From assembly GCA_945862035.1 (NCBI GenBank), contig CAMAXB010000031.1, positions 1 through 16,889 on the forward strand: a DNA stretch of 16,889 bases, written 5' to 3'. Position numbers and translations under genes: made by a program. The DNA comes from Opitutus sp. GAS368 (GTDB lineage Bacteria; Verrucomicrobiota; Verrucomicrobiia; Opitutales; Opitutaceae). Positions 1 through 6,016 of the stretch are shown piece by piece (within the stretch, counting starts at the first letter, position 1; each line of letters begins with the position of its first letter). Under the pieces are notes generated by a model. It saw nothing but the letters and a program-made list of their open reading frames with translations, was not told the origin of the DNA and did not search any database.

Positions 1-250
1 AACGCCTTTGGGCCACGCCGAAGTGATCATCCAACCAAGGCAGCGCCTCGGCCGGAACCATCCAAAGCACGCCGAAGGCCACCGCACCCTCGGCGGGAGC
101 GAGGGTCACGCGGCGATCCGCCGATAGGGCAACACGAAATTCCTGAGCACGCGCGACCCCAAACCAGTCGGTGGGGTCGACCTTACCCCCGAAAGCGTCG
201 CGCCCAATAAACGCCGCAAAGTCAAATTCAAGGAGCGGGGCACCCGCCAT
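1..250 (-). CDS. Partial gamma-glutamylcyclotransferase-like protein (C-terminus off the window)
   Basis: Reading leftward from an ATG at 250-248, the frame stays open for 83 codons to the window edge, so only the N-terminal part is present. The visible protein contains FGVARAQEFRVALS, then TLAPAEG, then AFGVLWMVPAEALPWLDDHFGV. This order (a 'GVAR..FR.A' strand, a short gap, 'GVLW.V....L..LD') is typical of the gamma-glutamylcyclotransferase/AIG2-like fold, which releases 5-oxoproline from gamma-glutamyl amines. The usual N-terminal YGSN or YGTL loop is not obvious; FIGRDAFG stands in that region, so the activity may differ. The start is fixed because the TAA of the upstream CpxP-like gene (268-266) is in the same frame, 18 bases before this ATG. 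The 15-base gap to that gene suggests it is the last visible member of the sigma-factor operon. Family call is tentative; that it is coding is likely. Confidence 0.5.
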   Translation of the reverse strand, partial: MAGAPLLEFDFAAFIGRDAFGGKVDPTDWFGVARAQEFRVALSADRRVTLAPAEGAVAFGVLWMVPAEALPWLDDHFGVAQRR

Positions 251-265
251 GGAGCCAGCCCGGAT

Positions 266-724
266 TTACCGCTTGGCGGCGGGCGGCGGAAGCCCGCCGG
301 CCGGTTTGGGATGATCGCCGGCCTCGTGCGGCTTGGAGCGATCGCCTTCCCGCTGCTGCGACCGCTCGCGATCGCGGCGGTCGCGCATGCGGGCCAGAAA
401 TTCCTGGTGCTTCGCCTGCTGCTCCGGGTTGAGCTCCTTCATGATCCCGGCATGCATCTTATCAAAGGTCGCCGAGGTGTCGCGCCTCAGCCGGACGAGG
501 TCCTCGCCGGTGGCCGTGACAACCGGACGGATCTTCTCCTCTTGGGCGGGCGAAAGCGTCAGCGCCTCATTGAGGATGCGCATCTGCGTCGTCGCAAATT
601 GTTCGGTGAACACCCTGCGCTGGACGAAAGTCGGCGCCATGCGGACGGCGACCAAGCCGCCAGTCACGCCTCCGGCGAGGAAGACGACCGCAAAGGCTAG
701 GGCGACTTTCCAGGGTTTGTTCAC
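266..724 (-). CDS. Spy/CpxP-like periplasmic protein
   Basis: 152 residues with a GTG start at 724-722. An N-terminal hydrophobic segment (about residues 5-26, VALAFAVVFLAGGVTGGLVA) is a signal anchor or uncleaved signal, so the rest should lie in the periplasm. The body is charged and helical and holds two LTxxQ-type motifs, LSPAQ (about residue 48) and LNPEQ (about 87), as in the Spy/CpxP/ZraP family of envelope-stress chaperones and metal sensors. The tail, after RMRDRRDRERSQQ, is a low-complexity Pro/Lys/Arg stretch. The GTG overlaps the TGA of the preceding gene in a GTGA, so translation is probably coupled. Longer upstream readings of this frame run through the overlapping neighbour and look non-coding (Arg/Gly rich). 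Role in sensing or buffering envelope stress under the co-encoded sigma factor is an inference. Confidence 0.75.
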   Translation of the reverse strand: MNKPWKVALAFAVVFLAGGVTGGLVAVRMAPTFVQRRVFTEQFATTQMRILNEALTLSPAQEEKIRPVVTATGEDLVRLRRDTSATFDKMHAGIMKELNPEQQAKHQEFLARMRDRRDRERSQQREGDRSKPHEAGDHPKPAGGLPPPAAKR

Positions 725-1038
725 GGTGAGGACGAAAGGTCGAACGCCAGCACCTCGACCACCGGATCCTGCACGGCAAGGACATCGTCCTCGAAAGCCT
801 GCAGCACAGGCGAGAGATTGGCCGCCACGCTCGCCGCGGCGAGCAGGCCGGCAACGCCGACGGCTCGCAGCGATAACCGCTCGAGCAGCGCCGCCAGGGG
901 GCCCTCGGCTCCTCCGGCCATGGCCAGTGCCGCCACCCGCGTGGAGAATCCGTGCGGGGCGGCCGCGTCGCGGGAGTCGGCGGGGGCCCGGCGGGCTGCC
1001 GCCACTAGGCGCAACCATTCGGTGTGGTCAGATTTCAT
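721..1038 (-). CDS. Small single-pass membrane protein, probable anti-sigma factor
   Basis: 105 residues starting at ATG 1038-1036. The N-terminal half is soluble and basic (MKSDHTEWLRLVAAARRAP), with an HGFSTRVAALA stretch. One hydrophobic helix follows (about residues 56-75, RAVGVAGLLAAASVAANL) and then a short acidic tail, presumably extracytoplasmic. There is no zinc anti-sigma HxxxCxxC motif and no recognised catalytic residue. The ATG overlaps the sigma-factor TGA in an ATGA, and its own TGA overlaps the next GTG. AGGGA lies 6 bases before the ATG, one of the few Shine-Dalgarno-like sequences in the window. Position directly after an ECF-type sigma gene, size and topology suggest a membrane anti-sigma factor. 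That is context-based, and no domain proves it. It should sequester the sigma factor at the membrane until an envelope signal, perhaps relayed by the CpxP-like protein. Confidence 0.65.
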   Translation of the reverse strand: MKSDHTEWLRLVAAARRAPADSRDAAAPHGFSTRVAALAMAGGAEGPLAALLERLSLRAVGVAGLLAAASVAANLSPVLQAFEDDVLAVQDPVVEVLAFDLSSSP

Positions 1039-1631
1039 GAGCGTTCCCTGCGTTCTAATTCGACAAAAAGCTTTTGCAATTTCCGTCTGGCCCGAAAGGC
1101 CCGGACTTTGATGAGGGAGGAGTTCCAACCGGTGATGGCATGGATCTCGGCGATAGTTTTCTGTTCAAGATCAAGGAGTTGGATGACCAATCGATCCTCC
1201 GGTTTGAGCTGATCGAGCAGCTTTTGGACGAGCTCGTGCGCGGCGACGGCATCGCCGGGCAATTGATCCGAGTCGCTGGTGAGGACGGCGTCGAGGACAT
1301 CGGCTTCGGTTTCTGAGAGATCCGCCCAGCGGAACTCCGGGCGCCGCTGCTGGGAGCGGAGATGGTCGATGCACGTCGTGACCGCGATCCGGGAGACCCA
1401 ATGGGAGAACGGGACTGCCCCGTGGTACTGGTCGAGCCGAGTGAACATCTTGAGGAAGATTTCCTGGCTGAGATCCTCCTCGGCGACCCGGCGGGGGAGC
1501 CGGGCCCGCACGATCCGAATGACCATGGGGTGAAGGTGCTCAACCAAGGCCTTGGCGGCCAACTGATCACGCCCGCGAACCCGTTCGAGGCACAGGGCCA
1601 AGTCGAACGGTTCCGGGTCGGCAGATGACAT
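1035..1631 (-). CDS. ECF-like RNA polymerase sigma-70 family sigma factor
   Basis: 198 residues from ATG 1631-1629. Sigma region 2 spans roughly residues 27-100: HLHPMVIRIVRARLP, then AEEDLSQEIFLKMF (the core-binding and -10 recognition helix), then HWVSRIAVTTCIDHLRSQQRR. Region 4 spans about 135-190, with LKPEDRLVIQLLDLEQKTIAEIHAITGW, then SLIKVRAFRARRKLQKLF, the helix-turn-helix that reads the -35. There is no region 1 or 3, as in group 4 (ECF) sigma factors. An in-frame ATG at 1697-1695 would add 22 residues, but those (Leu/Arg/Ala rich) precede the conserved start of the fold, so I prefer 1631. Neither start has a clear Shine-Dalgarno sequence. It is first in an overlapping operon with a probable anti-sigma factor and a CpxP-like protein. 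The gene is divergent from leuA, and its promoter must lie close to the leuA promoter. Confidence 0.88.
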   Translation of the reverse strand: MSSADPEPFDLALCLERVRGRDQLAAKALVEHLHPMVIRIVRARLPRRVAEEDLSQEIFLKMFTRLDQYHGAVPFSHWVSRIAVTTCIDHLRSQQRRPEFRWADLSETEADVLDAVLTSDSDQLPGDAVAAHELVQKLLDQLKPEDRLVIQLLDLEQKTIAEIHAITGWNSSLIKVRAFRARRKLQKLFVELERRERS

Positions 1632-1704
1632 GCAAAGAGGGAAGGCTGCTCGGGCACGAAGATCAAGACGTTGCAACCCCCCGGGAGTTACAGCCATCCG
1701 CCCC

Positions 1705-1734
1705 TTGACTTTCCCCGGACAAAACCGCTAGGAT
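1705..1734 (+). promoter_or_regulatory. Probable sigma-70 promoter of the leuA leader transcript
   Basis: TTGACT at 1705-1710 (5 of 6 bases of the -35 consensus) and TAGGAT at 1729-1734 (4 of 6 of the -10) are separated by 18 bases. Transcription would start near 1741, only about 3-7 bases before the leader-peptide ATG at 1748. The site sits between the divergent sigma-factor gene and leuA. Confidence 0.6.
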
Positions 1735-1747
1735 TCTCCGCCTCAGG

Positions 1748-1783
1748 ATGCTCAATCTGGTTCAGGTTCTTCGACTTAGCTAG
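1748..1783 (+). CDS. leuL: leuA leader peptide (attenuation ORF)
   Basis: ATG CTC AAT CTG GTT CAG GTT CTT CGA CTT AGC TAG encodes MLNLVQVLRLS, 11 residues. Four of the ten codons after the start are Leu and two are Val, all branched-chain products or relatives of the downstream leuA pathway. That bias, the position between a good promoter and leuA, and a strong stem-loop starting 2 bases after the stop codon fit a ribosome-stalling leader peptide. AGG directly abuts the ATG, too close for a normal Shine-Dalgarno. With a predicted transcript start near 1741 the message may be translated as a nearly leaderless mRNA. The symbol leuL is used by analogy with the enterobacterial leu leader; the sequence itself is different. 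Confidence 0.65.
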   Translation: MLNLVQVLRLS

Positions 1784-1784
1784 G

Positions 1785-1867
1785 CGCACGATCCCTCAGG
1801 GGAGCCGCGCTGCGGCTGATCGTGCGTCCGCCTGACCGCCCGTTGATTCACCGCCCAGACCGGCGGT
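1785..1867 (+). promoter_or_regulatory. Structured leuA leader RNA, candidate attenuator
   Basis: A perfect 9-bp stem pairs CGCACGATC (1785-1793) with GATCGTGCG (1818-1826). It encloses a perfect hairpin AGCCGC/GCGGCT (1803-1808 with 1812-1817, loop GCT) and a small CC/GG hairpin. Further on, ACCGCC occurs twice (1835-1840, 1850-1855) and either copy can pair with GGCGGT (1862-1867). That region can instead fold as CGGC-GGTT-GCCG (1861-1872), so the two options exclude each other. No U-run follows any stem, so this is not a simple intrinsic terminator. Control could be Rho-dependent or act on leuA translation. TGATTCAC occurs at 1844-1851 and again at 1896-1903, just before the leuA ATG. Confidence 0.5.
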
Positions 1868-1904
1868 TGCCGTCACGTCACCGCATCTTAAAACCTGATT
1901 CACA

Positions 1905-3569
1905 ATGTCTTCTGCAATTGCAGCTAAGTACCGCCCCTTCCCCCCCGTACCCCTGACGAACCGCCAGTGGCCCGGCCGCACTCTGACCGAGGCCCCGCTC
2001 TGGTGCAGTGTTGATCTCCGCGATGGCAACCAGGCCCTCGCCCAACCCATGAGCGTTGAGGAGAAGCTCGAATACTTCGACCTCCTCGTGAAGATTGGCT
2101 TCAAGGAGATCGAAGTCGGTTTCCCCTCGGCGTCCCAGATCGAATTCGATTTCTGCCGGCGTCTGATCGACGAGAACCGCATTCCGGCGGATGTCTCGAT
2201 CCAGATCCTCTGCCAATGCCGCGAGGACCTGATCCTGCGTTCCCTGGAGGCCCTGACCGGGGCCAGGCGGGTGGTCTTCCACCTCTACAACTCGACCTCG
2301 CCCAAGCAGCGGGAGTACGTGTTCAATCATGCCAGCCGGACCGATATCATCCGCATCGCCACGCATGGCGTCGCGTTCCTGAAGGAAAAGATGAAGCCGC
2401 TCGTCGCCACCGGCACCACGGTTCGTCTCGAGTACTCCCCGGAAAGCTTCACCAGCACCGAACTGGATTTCGCGCTGGAGATCTGCGAGGCGGTCACGGA
2501 TGTCTGGCAGCCGACGGCGGCCAACAAGATCATCCTCAACCTGCCGGCCACGGTCGAGTACGCCACGCCGAATGTCCATGCCGACCAGATCGAATGGATG
2601 TGCACGCACCTCACCCGGCGCGCCCATTCAATCATTTCCCTGCACACGCATAATGACCGGGGCACCGGTGTCGCGGCGACCGAACTCGCCCTGCTCGCGG
2701 GCGCGGACCGCGTCGAGGGCACACTCTTTGGCAATGGCGAGCGCACGGGCAATCTCGACCTGATCACCGTTGCGCTGAACCTGCTCACCCACGGCATCGA
2801 CCCGAAACTCGACTTTACCGACATCAACGGCATCCGCGAGGTCTACGAGCGCTGCACCCGCATGGAGATCCATCCACGCCATCCGTACGCCGGCGAACTG
2901 GTCTTCACCGCCTTTAGCGGCTCGCATCAGGATGCGATCAAGAAGTCGTGGGCGCTGCAGAAACCCGGCGCGCCGTGGGATGTGCTCTACATTCCGGTCG
3001 ATCCGGCCGACATCGGCCGCAGCTACAAGGCGATCATCCGTATCAACTCCCAGTCGGGCAAGGGCGGCGTCGCCTATGTTCTTGAGAACGAGTTCGGCTA
3101 CCAGCTGCCCAAGCTGATGCACAAGGAGATCGGCCGCATTGTGAACGACCTCGCAGACACCAAGGGCACCGAGCTCACGCCCGCCGAGATCCACGAGGTT
3201 TTCCGCGCCGAGTACCTCGATCGCCAAGTTCCTGTGCTGCTGCAACGCTTCAAGACCCATGAGCTCGACCGCAAGGTGAAGTGCGAGGCCACGCTGGTGA
3301 TCGACGGCCAGGCCCGCGTGCTCACCGCCCACGGCAACGGACCGATCGACGCCTTCGTACGTGCGCTGGGCGAGACCGACCTGCCCAAATTTGAATTGCT
3401 GAGCTACTCCGAGCACTCCATCGGCACGGGCGCCGACACGCTGGCCGCCTCCTACATCCAGATCCGCACTGCCCGCGGTCTCACGCTCTTCGGGGCGGGC
3501 GTCGATACCAACATCGAGCTCGCCTCGATCAAGGCGGTCGTCAGCGCAGTCAACCGCGCGGTCTCTTGA
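1905..3569 (+). CDS. leuA: 2-isopropylmalate synthase (long form)
   Basis: 554 residues. It condenses 2-oxoisovalerate and acetyl-CoA to 2-isopropylmalate, the first committed step of leucine synthesis in the cytosol. The N-terminal TIM barrel carries the metal and substrate motif DLRDGNQA (residues 37-44), HTHNDRGTGVA (H247 and H249 as metal ligands), and FGNGERTGN (275-283). The C-terminal part (about 430-554) is the leucine-sensing regulatory domain, with SIGTGADTLAASYIQI and a final DTNIELASIKAVVSAVNRA. Length and the N-terminal extension (KYRPFPPVPLTNRQWPGRTL) match the long LeuA subfamily known from actinobacteria rather than the shorter E. coli type. The ATG at 1905 has no Shine-Dalgarno sequence. 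It is monocistronic here: no leuB, leuC or leuD is nearby. The leader peptide upstream suggests leucine attenuation in addition to feedback inhibition. Confidence 0.97.
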   Translation: MSSAIAAKYRPFPPVPLTNRQWPGRTLTEAPLWCSVDLRDGNQALAQPMSVEEKLEYFDLLVKIGFKEIEVGFPSASQIEFDFCRRLIDENRIPADVSIQILCQCREDLILRSLEALTGARRVVFHLYNSTSPKQREYVFNHASRTDIIRIATHGVAFLKEKMKPLVATGTTVRLEYSPESFTSTELDFALEICEAVTDVWQPTAANKIILNLPATVEYATPNVHADQIEWMCTHLTRRAHSIISLHTHNDRGTGVAATELALLAGADRVEGTLFGNGERTGNLDLITVALNLLTHGIDPKLDFTDINGIREVYERCTRMEIHPRHPYAGELVFTAFSGSHQDAIKKSWALQKPGAPWDVLYIPVDPADIGRSYKAIIRINSQSGKGGVAYVLENEFGYQLPKLMHKEIGRIVNDLADTKGTELTPAEIHEVFRAEYLDRQVPVLLQRFKTHELDRKVKCEATLVIDGQARVLTAHGNGPIDAFVRALGETDLPKFELLSYSEHSIGTGADTLAASYIQIRTARGLTLFGAGVDTNIELASIKAVVSAVNRAVS

Positions 3570-3588
3570 CGCGGGCCTGCGATCCGTG

Positions 3589-3619
3589 GATCCGAAATTT
3601 CACATTTCAAATCTGAAAA
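3589..3619. repeat. AT-rich tract with 7-base periodicity
   Basis: Downstream of leuA the sequence reads as approximate heptamers GAAATTT, CACATTT, CAAATCT, GAAAACG. It stands out against the GC-rich surroundings. It may be a degraded copy of a simple heptamer repeat of the kind seen intact inside sucB. The A-rich end (3616-3619) also supplies the U-run of the adjacent terminator on the minus strand. Confidence 0.35.
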
Positions 3620-3620
3620 C

Positions 3621-3657
3621 GGCGTAGTCTGCGGCGGATGCCGCCGCGGGCTACGCC
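3621..3657 (-). terminator. Terminator between the convergent leuA and permease genes
   Basis: GGCGTAG (3621-3627) pairs with CTACGCC (3651-3657), and inside it GCGGCGG (3631-3637) pairs with CCGCCGC (3641-3647) around an ATG loop, with a 3-by-3 internal loop. Read on the minus strand the stem is followed by GTTTTC, making it an intrinsic terminator for the permease gene, whose TAG (3653-3651) lies in the stem. On the plus strand only CTTCCC follows, so termination of leuA there would be weaker. Confidence 0.75.
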
Positions 3658-4769
3658 TTCCCGATCCGATTTGACAGCCAGAGCGCAAGCCCGAGAAAGA
3701 GCACGGTCGGCGTCCACAGCAGCAGGTCCGGCCGGATTGTCGGGTACTGGTCGAGCCAGCCGACAATCACCGTCAGCATGTAATAGCCCATGACCAGCGC
3801 GAGGGCGACGCCGAGATTGGCGGAGGTCTCCTTGCGCGAGACCCGGATGCCGAGCGGCACCGCCAGCAACGCGAACGCGAGCACCGCGGCCGCACTGGAG
3901 GCCTTTTCGTGGAGGGCGAAGGACACCTGGAGTCGCGCCAGGGTGTCGTCCGGCCCGTTCAGCCGGCGGAAGTCAGCCATCAGCTCGCCAAAGGTCATCC
4001 AGCTCAGCTTTTTTCGCAGGGTCGTCTTACCGAAGATCGCATCCAGCTTGAGCTCGACGGGCACTTCCTCCGAGGACCCGGTGCTCGGCGGCTTGCTGAA
4101 GTTTTCCGGATCGGCGGGGTCGCGCGTCTCGATCGAGACGCGGCTGAGCGTCAGCACGAGGGTGTTGGCCGGCTCGTCATAGTCGAACCGTCCGGACTGC
4201 GCCCGTGCAAAGGTGCGCACCCGCTTCTCATCATCGAGCTGCCAGAGCCAGAAATCGCGCAGCTCGACGCCATCCTTCTCCCCGACGTAGAGCACCACCC
4301 CGGGAAATTCGCGGATGAAGGTCTTGGGCACGATGAAGCTGAGCGGATTCTGGCGCAACGAATCGGCCAGCGTCTCCTTGTAGGCGGTGCGGGCCCGCGG
4401 CATGTAGTGGAAGTTGATCAGCATCGCGAGGGCCGCGCCGGCGAGGCCAAGGAGGATGACCGGCCGCGCGATGTAGCTGAGGCCGAGCCCGGCCGCCCGC
4501 ATGGCCGTGATCTCGTTCTGCGCCGACATCCGCCCCAGCACGAGCAGCACACCCGTCAGCACGCCCATCGGCAGCGCATACGCGCCGACATAGGGAATCA
4601 GGAGCAGCACGAGCTTGGCGAAGGCCTCGGGCGCCAACTGGCCCGCAATCGCATAGCCCAGCAGGTCCTTGAGCGCGTTGCCCACGATGAGCACAAACGC
4701 GAACAGGCCGACCGCCGCCGCGCAGGTCGAAAGGACGCTCCAGAACAAATGGCGGTGCAGCAGATTCAC
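3651..4769 (-). CDS. LptF/LptG (YjgP/YjgQ) family lipopolysaccharide export permease
   Basis: 372 residues from GTG 4769-4767 (VNLLHRHLFWSVL). LptF and LptG form the inner-membrane part of the LptB2FG transporter, which extracts lipopolysaccharide and passes it to LptC/LptA. Hydrophobic helices occur near residues 8-30 (VLSTCAAAVGLFAFVLIVG), 48-78 (LVLLLIPYVGAYALPMGVLT) and 95-120. The segment LGRMSAQNEITAMRAAGLG between helices 2 and 3 is the characteristic cytoplasmic coupling region. A periplasmic beta-rich domain follows (about 140-270, FIVPKTFIREFPGVVLYVGEKDG). Three C-terminal helices follow (about 285-368, ending WTPTVLFLGLALWLSNRIGKA). The family's paired partner is not in the window, so I cannot say whether this is F or G. 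The reading frame also holds an ATG at 4832, but that would translate the low-complexity intergenic tract and overlap the rlmN start. No Shine-Dalgarno sequence. Confidence 0.88.
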   Translation of the reverse strand: MNLLHRHLFWSVLSTCAAAVGLFAFVLIVGNALKDLLGYAIAGQLAPEAFAKLVLLLIPYVGAYALPMGVLTGVLLVLGRMSAQNEITAMRAAGLGLSYIARPVILLGLAGAALAMLINFHYMPRARTAYKETLADSLRQNPLSFIVPKTFIREFPGVVLYVGEKDGVELRDFWLWQLDDEKRVRTFARAQSGRFDYDEPANTLVLTLSRVSIETRDPADPENFSKPPSTGSSEEVPVELKLDAIFGKTTLRKKLSWMTFGELMADFRRLNGPDDTLARLQVSFALHEKASSAAAVLAFALLAVPLGIRVSRKETSANLGVALALVMGYYMLTVIVGWLDQYPTIRPDLLLWTPTVLFLGLALWLSNRIGKA

Positions 4770-4770
4770 G

Positions 4771-4810
4771 CAGGTTTTCTTTTGGTGTCCTTTTGTGCTG
4801 TTTTGTGGCC
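4771..4810. repeat. Phased T-tract repeat between the permease gene and rlmN
   Basis: TTTT tracts at 4775-4778, 4780-4783, 4791-4794 and 4801-4804 are separated by GTG-containing spacers (TTTTGGTGTCC, TTTTGTGCTG, TTTTGTGGCC). The last three recur every 10-11 bases, close to one DNA turn. The tract fills most of the 61-base divergent intergenic region and so overlaps both promoters. It may bend the DNA or be a copy of a dispersed repeat. From memory, similar GTGTCCTTTTGTG phrases recur between genes in several planctomycete and verrucomicrobial genomes. Confidence 0.45.
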
Positions 4811-4830
4811 ATCTGTTCCCCGCGCCAATC

Positions 4831-5952
4831 ATGAAGTTCACGCCCGCCAAAGCCCCGCTCACCGGGGAGACCCTCGAAACCCTCACCGCCCGACTGGCGG
4901 GCCGGCAGGAACCCGCCTTTCGCGCCAAGCAGATTCTCGACTGGGTTTACAAGAAGCGTGCCCGCTCCTGGGACGAGATGACCAACCTGTCCAAGCCGCT
5001 GCGCACCTGGCTCGACGAGACGTTTGATCTGATGCCGGTCTCGCTGATCACGGGCCAGCAATCGACCGATGTCACCGACAAGCTGCTGCTCGAACTCGGC
5101 GACCGTTCCCTGATCGAAACCGTCATCATTCGGGTGCCCCAAGAAGGCGTGGGCCTCGACCACTCCCGCAAAACGATCTGCATCTCGACCCAGGTCGGGT
5201 GCGCCATGGGCTGCGTGTTCTGCGCGTCGGGGCTGGCCGGTCTGAAGCGCAACCTCAACGCCGGCGAGATCGTCGCCCAGCTGCTGCAGGTCTGCTACCG
5301 CGAGGACGCCCGGACACCCCGCGCGCGGCAGGAACTCGCCTCGTTCGACAACATCGTGGTCATGGGCATGGGCGAGCCGCTCGCCAATTACGACGCGATC
5401 ATCCGCGCCCTCACGATCGTCAATGCCGACTGGGGCCTCGGCTTCGGCGCCCGCCGCATCACCCTCTCCACCAGCGGCCTTGTACCGAAGATTCTCCAGC
5501 TCGCGGAGGAACCGCTCGGGATCCGCCTCGCCATTTCGCTGCACGGGGCCACCGACGAGGTTCGCGAGCAGATCATGCCGGTGAACAAGGCCTACCCGCT
5601 CGCCAAGCTCCTGCCGGCCGTCAAGGCCTTCTCCGACAAGCACGGCCGCATGGTCACCCTCGAGTTCATCCTGATTGAGGAGGTCAACGACTCGCTCATT
5701 CAGGCCGAGAAGCTGCGCGACATCGCCCTCGATCTCCACGCCCACGTGAATCTCATTCCCTACAATACGGTCGAGGGCCTGCCGTGGAAGCGCCCAAGCA
5801 ACACGCGCCAGGAACGCTTCGCCGATATCCTGCGCAACTCTCGGGTCTCCGTCACGCTCCGCCGGGAAAAGGGGCACGACATCGATGCCGCCTGCGGGCA
5901 ACTCCGGCTAAAGACCGAAAAGGACCGCGAAGCCGCAATCGCCTCGGCCTGA
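4831..5952 (+). CDS. rlmN: Dual-specificity 23S rRNA A2503 / tRNA A37 C2-methyltransferase RlmN
   Basis: 373 residues, the usual length. A radical SAM enzyme that methylates C2 of A2503 in 23S rRNA and of A37 in some tRNAs. The [4Fe-4S] motif is C124-AMG-C128-VF-C131. GMGEPLANYD (about 180) is the SAM-binding loop, and the methyl-carrying cysteine is C355 in DIDAACGQL near the C-terminus. The N-terminal helical domain (residues 1-95, with AFRAKQILDWVYKKRARSWDEMTNL) is the RNA-binding accessory domain of this family. The ATG at 4831 was chosen because upstream in-frame sequence is the T-tract repeat. No Shine-Dalgarno sequence precedes it (CGCGCCAATC ATG). It is divergent from the permease gene; metF follows after 61 bases on the same strand, possibly with its own promoter. 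Confidence 0.97.
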   Translation: MKFTPAKAPLTGETLETLTARLAGRQEPAFRAKQILDWVYKKRARSWDEMTNLSKPLRTWLDETFDLMPVSLITGQQSTDVTDKLLLELGDRSLIETVIIRVPQEGVGLDHSRKTICISTQVGCAMGCVFCASGLAGLKRNLNAGEIVAQLLQVCYREDARTPRARQELASFDNIVVMGMGEPLANYDAIIRALTIVNADWGLGFGARRITLSTSGLVPKILQLAEEPLGIRLAISLHGATDEVREQIMPVNKAYPLAKLLPAVKAFSDKHGRMVTLEFILIEEVNDSLIQAEKLRDIALDLHAHVNLIPYNTVEGLPWKRPSNTRQERFADILRNSRVSVTLRREKGHDIDAACGQLRLKTEKDREAAIASA

Positions 5953-5986
5953 CCGCCGCCACCCGGGACGAATTAACGCTTTACAT

Positions 5987-6016
5987 CATATCATCAAATC
6001 TCAATACGTTGATATG
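5987..6016 (+). promoter_or_regulatory. Palindromic candidate operator at the metF start
   Basis: CATATCA (5987-5993) and TGATATG (6010-6016) form a perfect 7-bp inverted repeat with a 16-base spacer. A second palindrome, TCAA-TACG-TTGA (6001-6012), overlaps the right arm. The right arm includes the metF ATG, so a bound protein would block transcription or initiation. The region (5971-6016) is strikingly AT-rich for this window. A methionine-pathway repressor site is a reasonable guess, but I do not recognise the motif of a specific regulator. Confidence 0.4.

Noticed and set aside
1785..1867. Classical intrinsic terminator in the leuA leader
   Set aside because: Stable stems are present, but none is followed by a U-run, so I call only a structured leader.
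4770..4832. ATG start at 4832 for the LptF/G-family permease
   Set aside because: It would translate the phased T-tract repeat and overlap the rlmN start; GTG 4769 begins right before the first conserved helix.
3909..5027. 372-codon plus-strand frame across the permease gene
   Set aside because: Antisense to the permease; rich in His/Arg/Gly/Pro and without features.
4231..5901. 556-codon open frame on the minus strand, antisense to rlmN and the start of the permease gene
   Set aside because: It is the complement of strongly conserved rlmN codons in GC-rich DNA. The protein is Arg/Gly/Asp-rich with no fold, and such long shadows are expected at this GC content.
5953..6013. SAM or other riboswitch upstream of metF
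   Set aside because: The gap is only 61 bases, AT-rich and without the helices of known SAM-binding RNAs.
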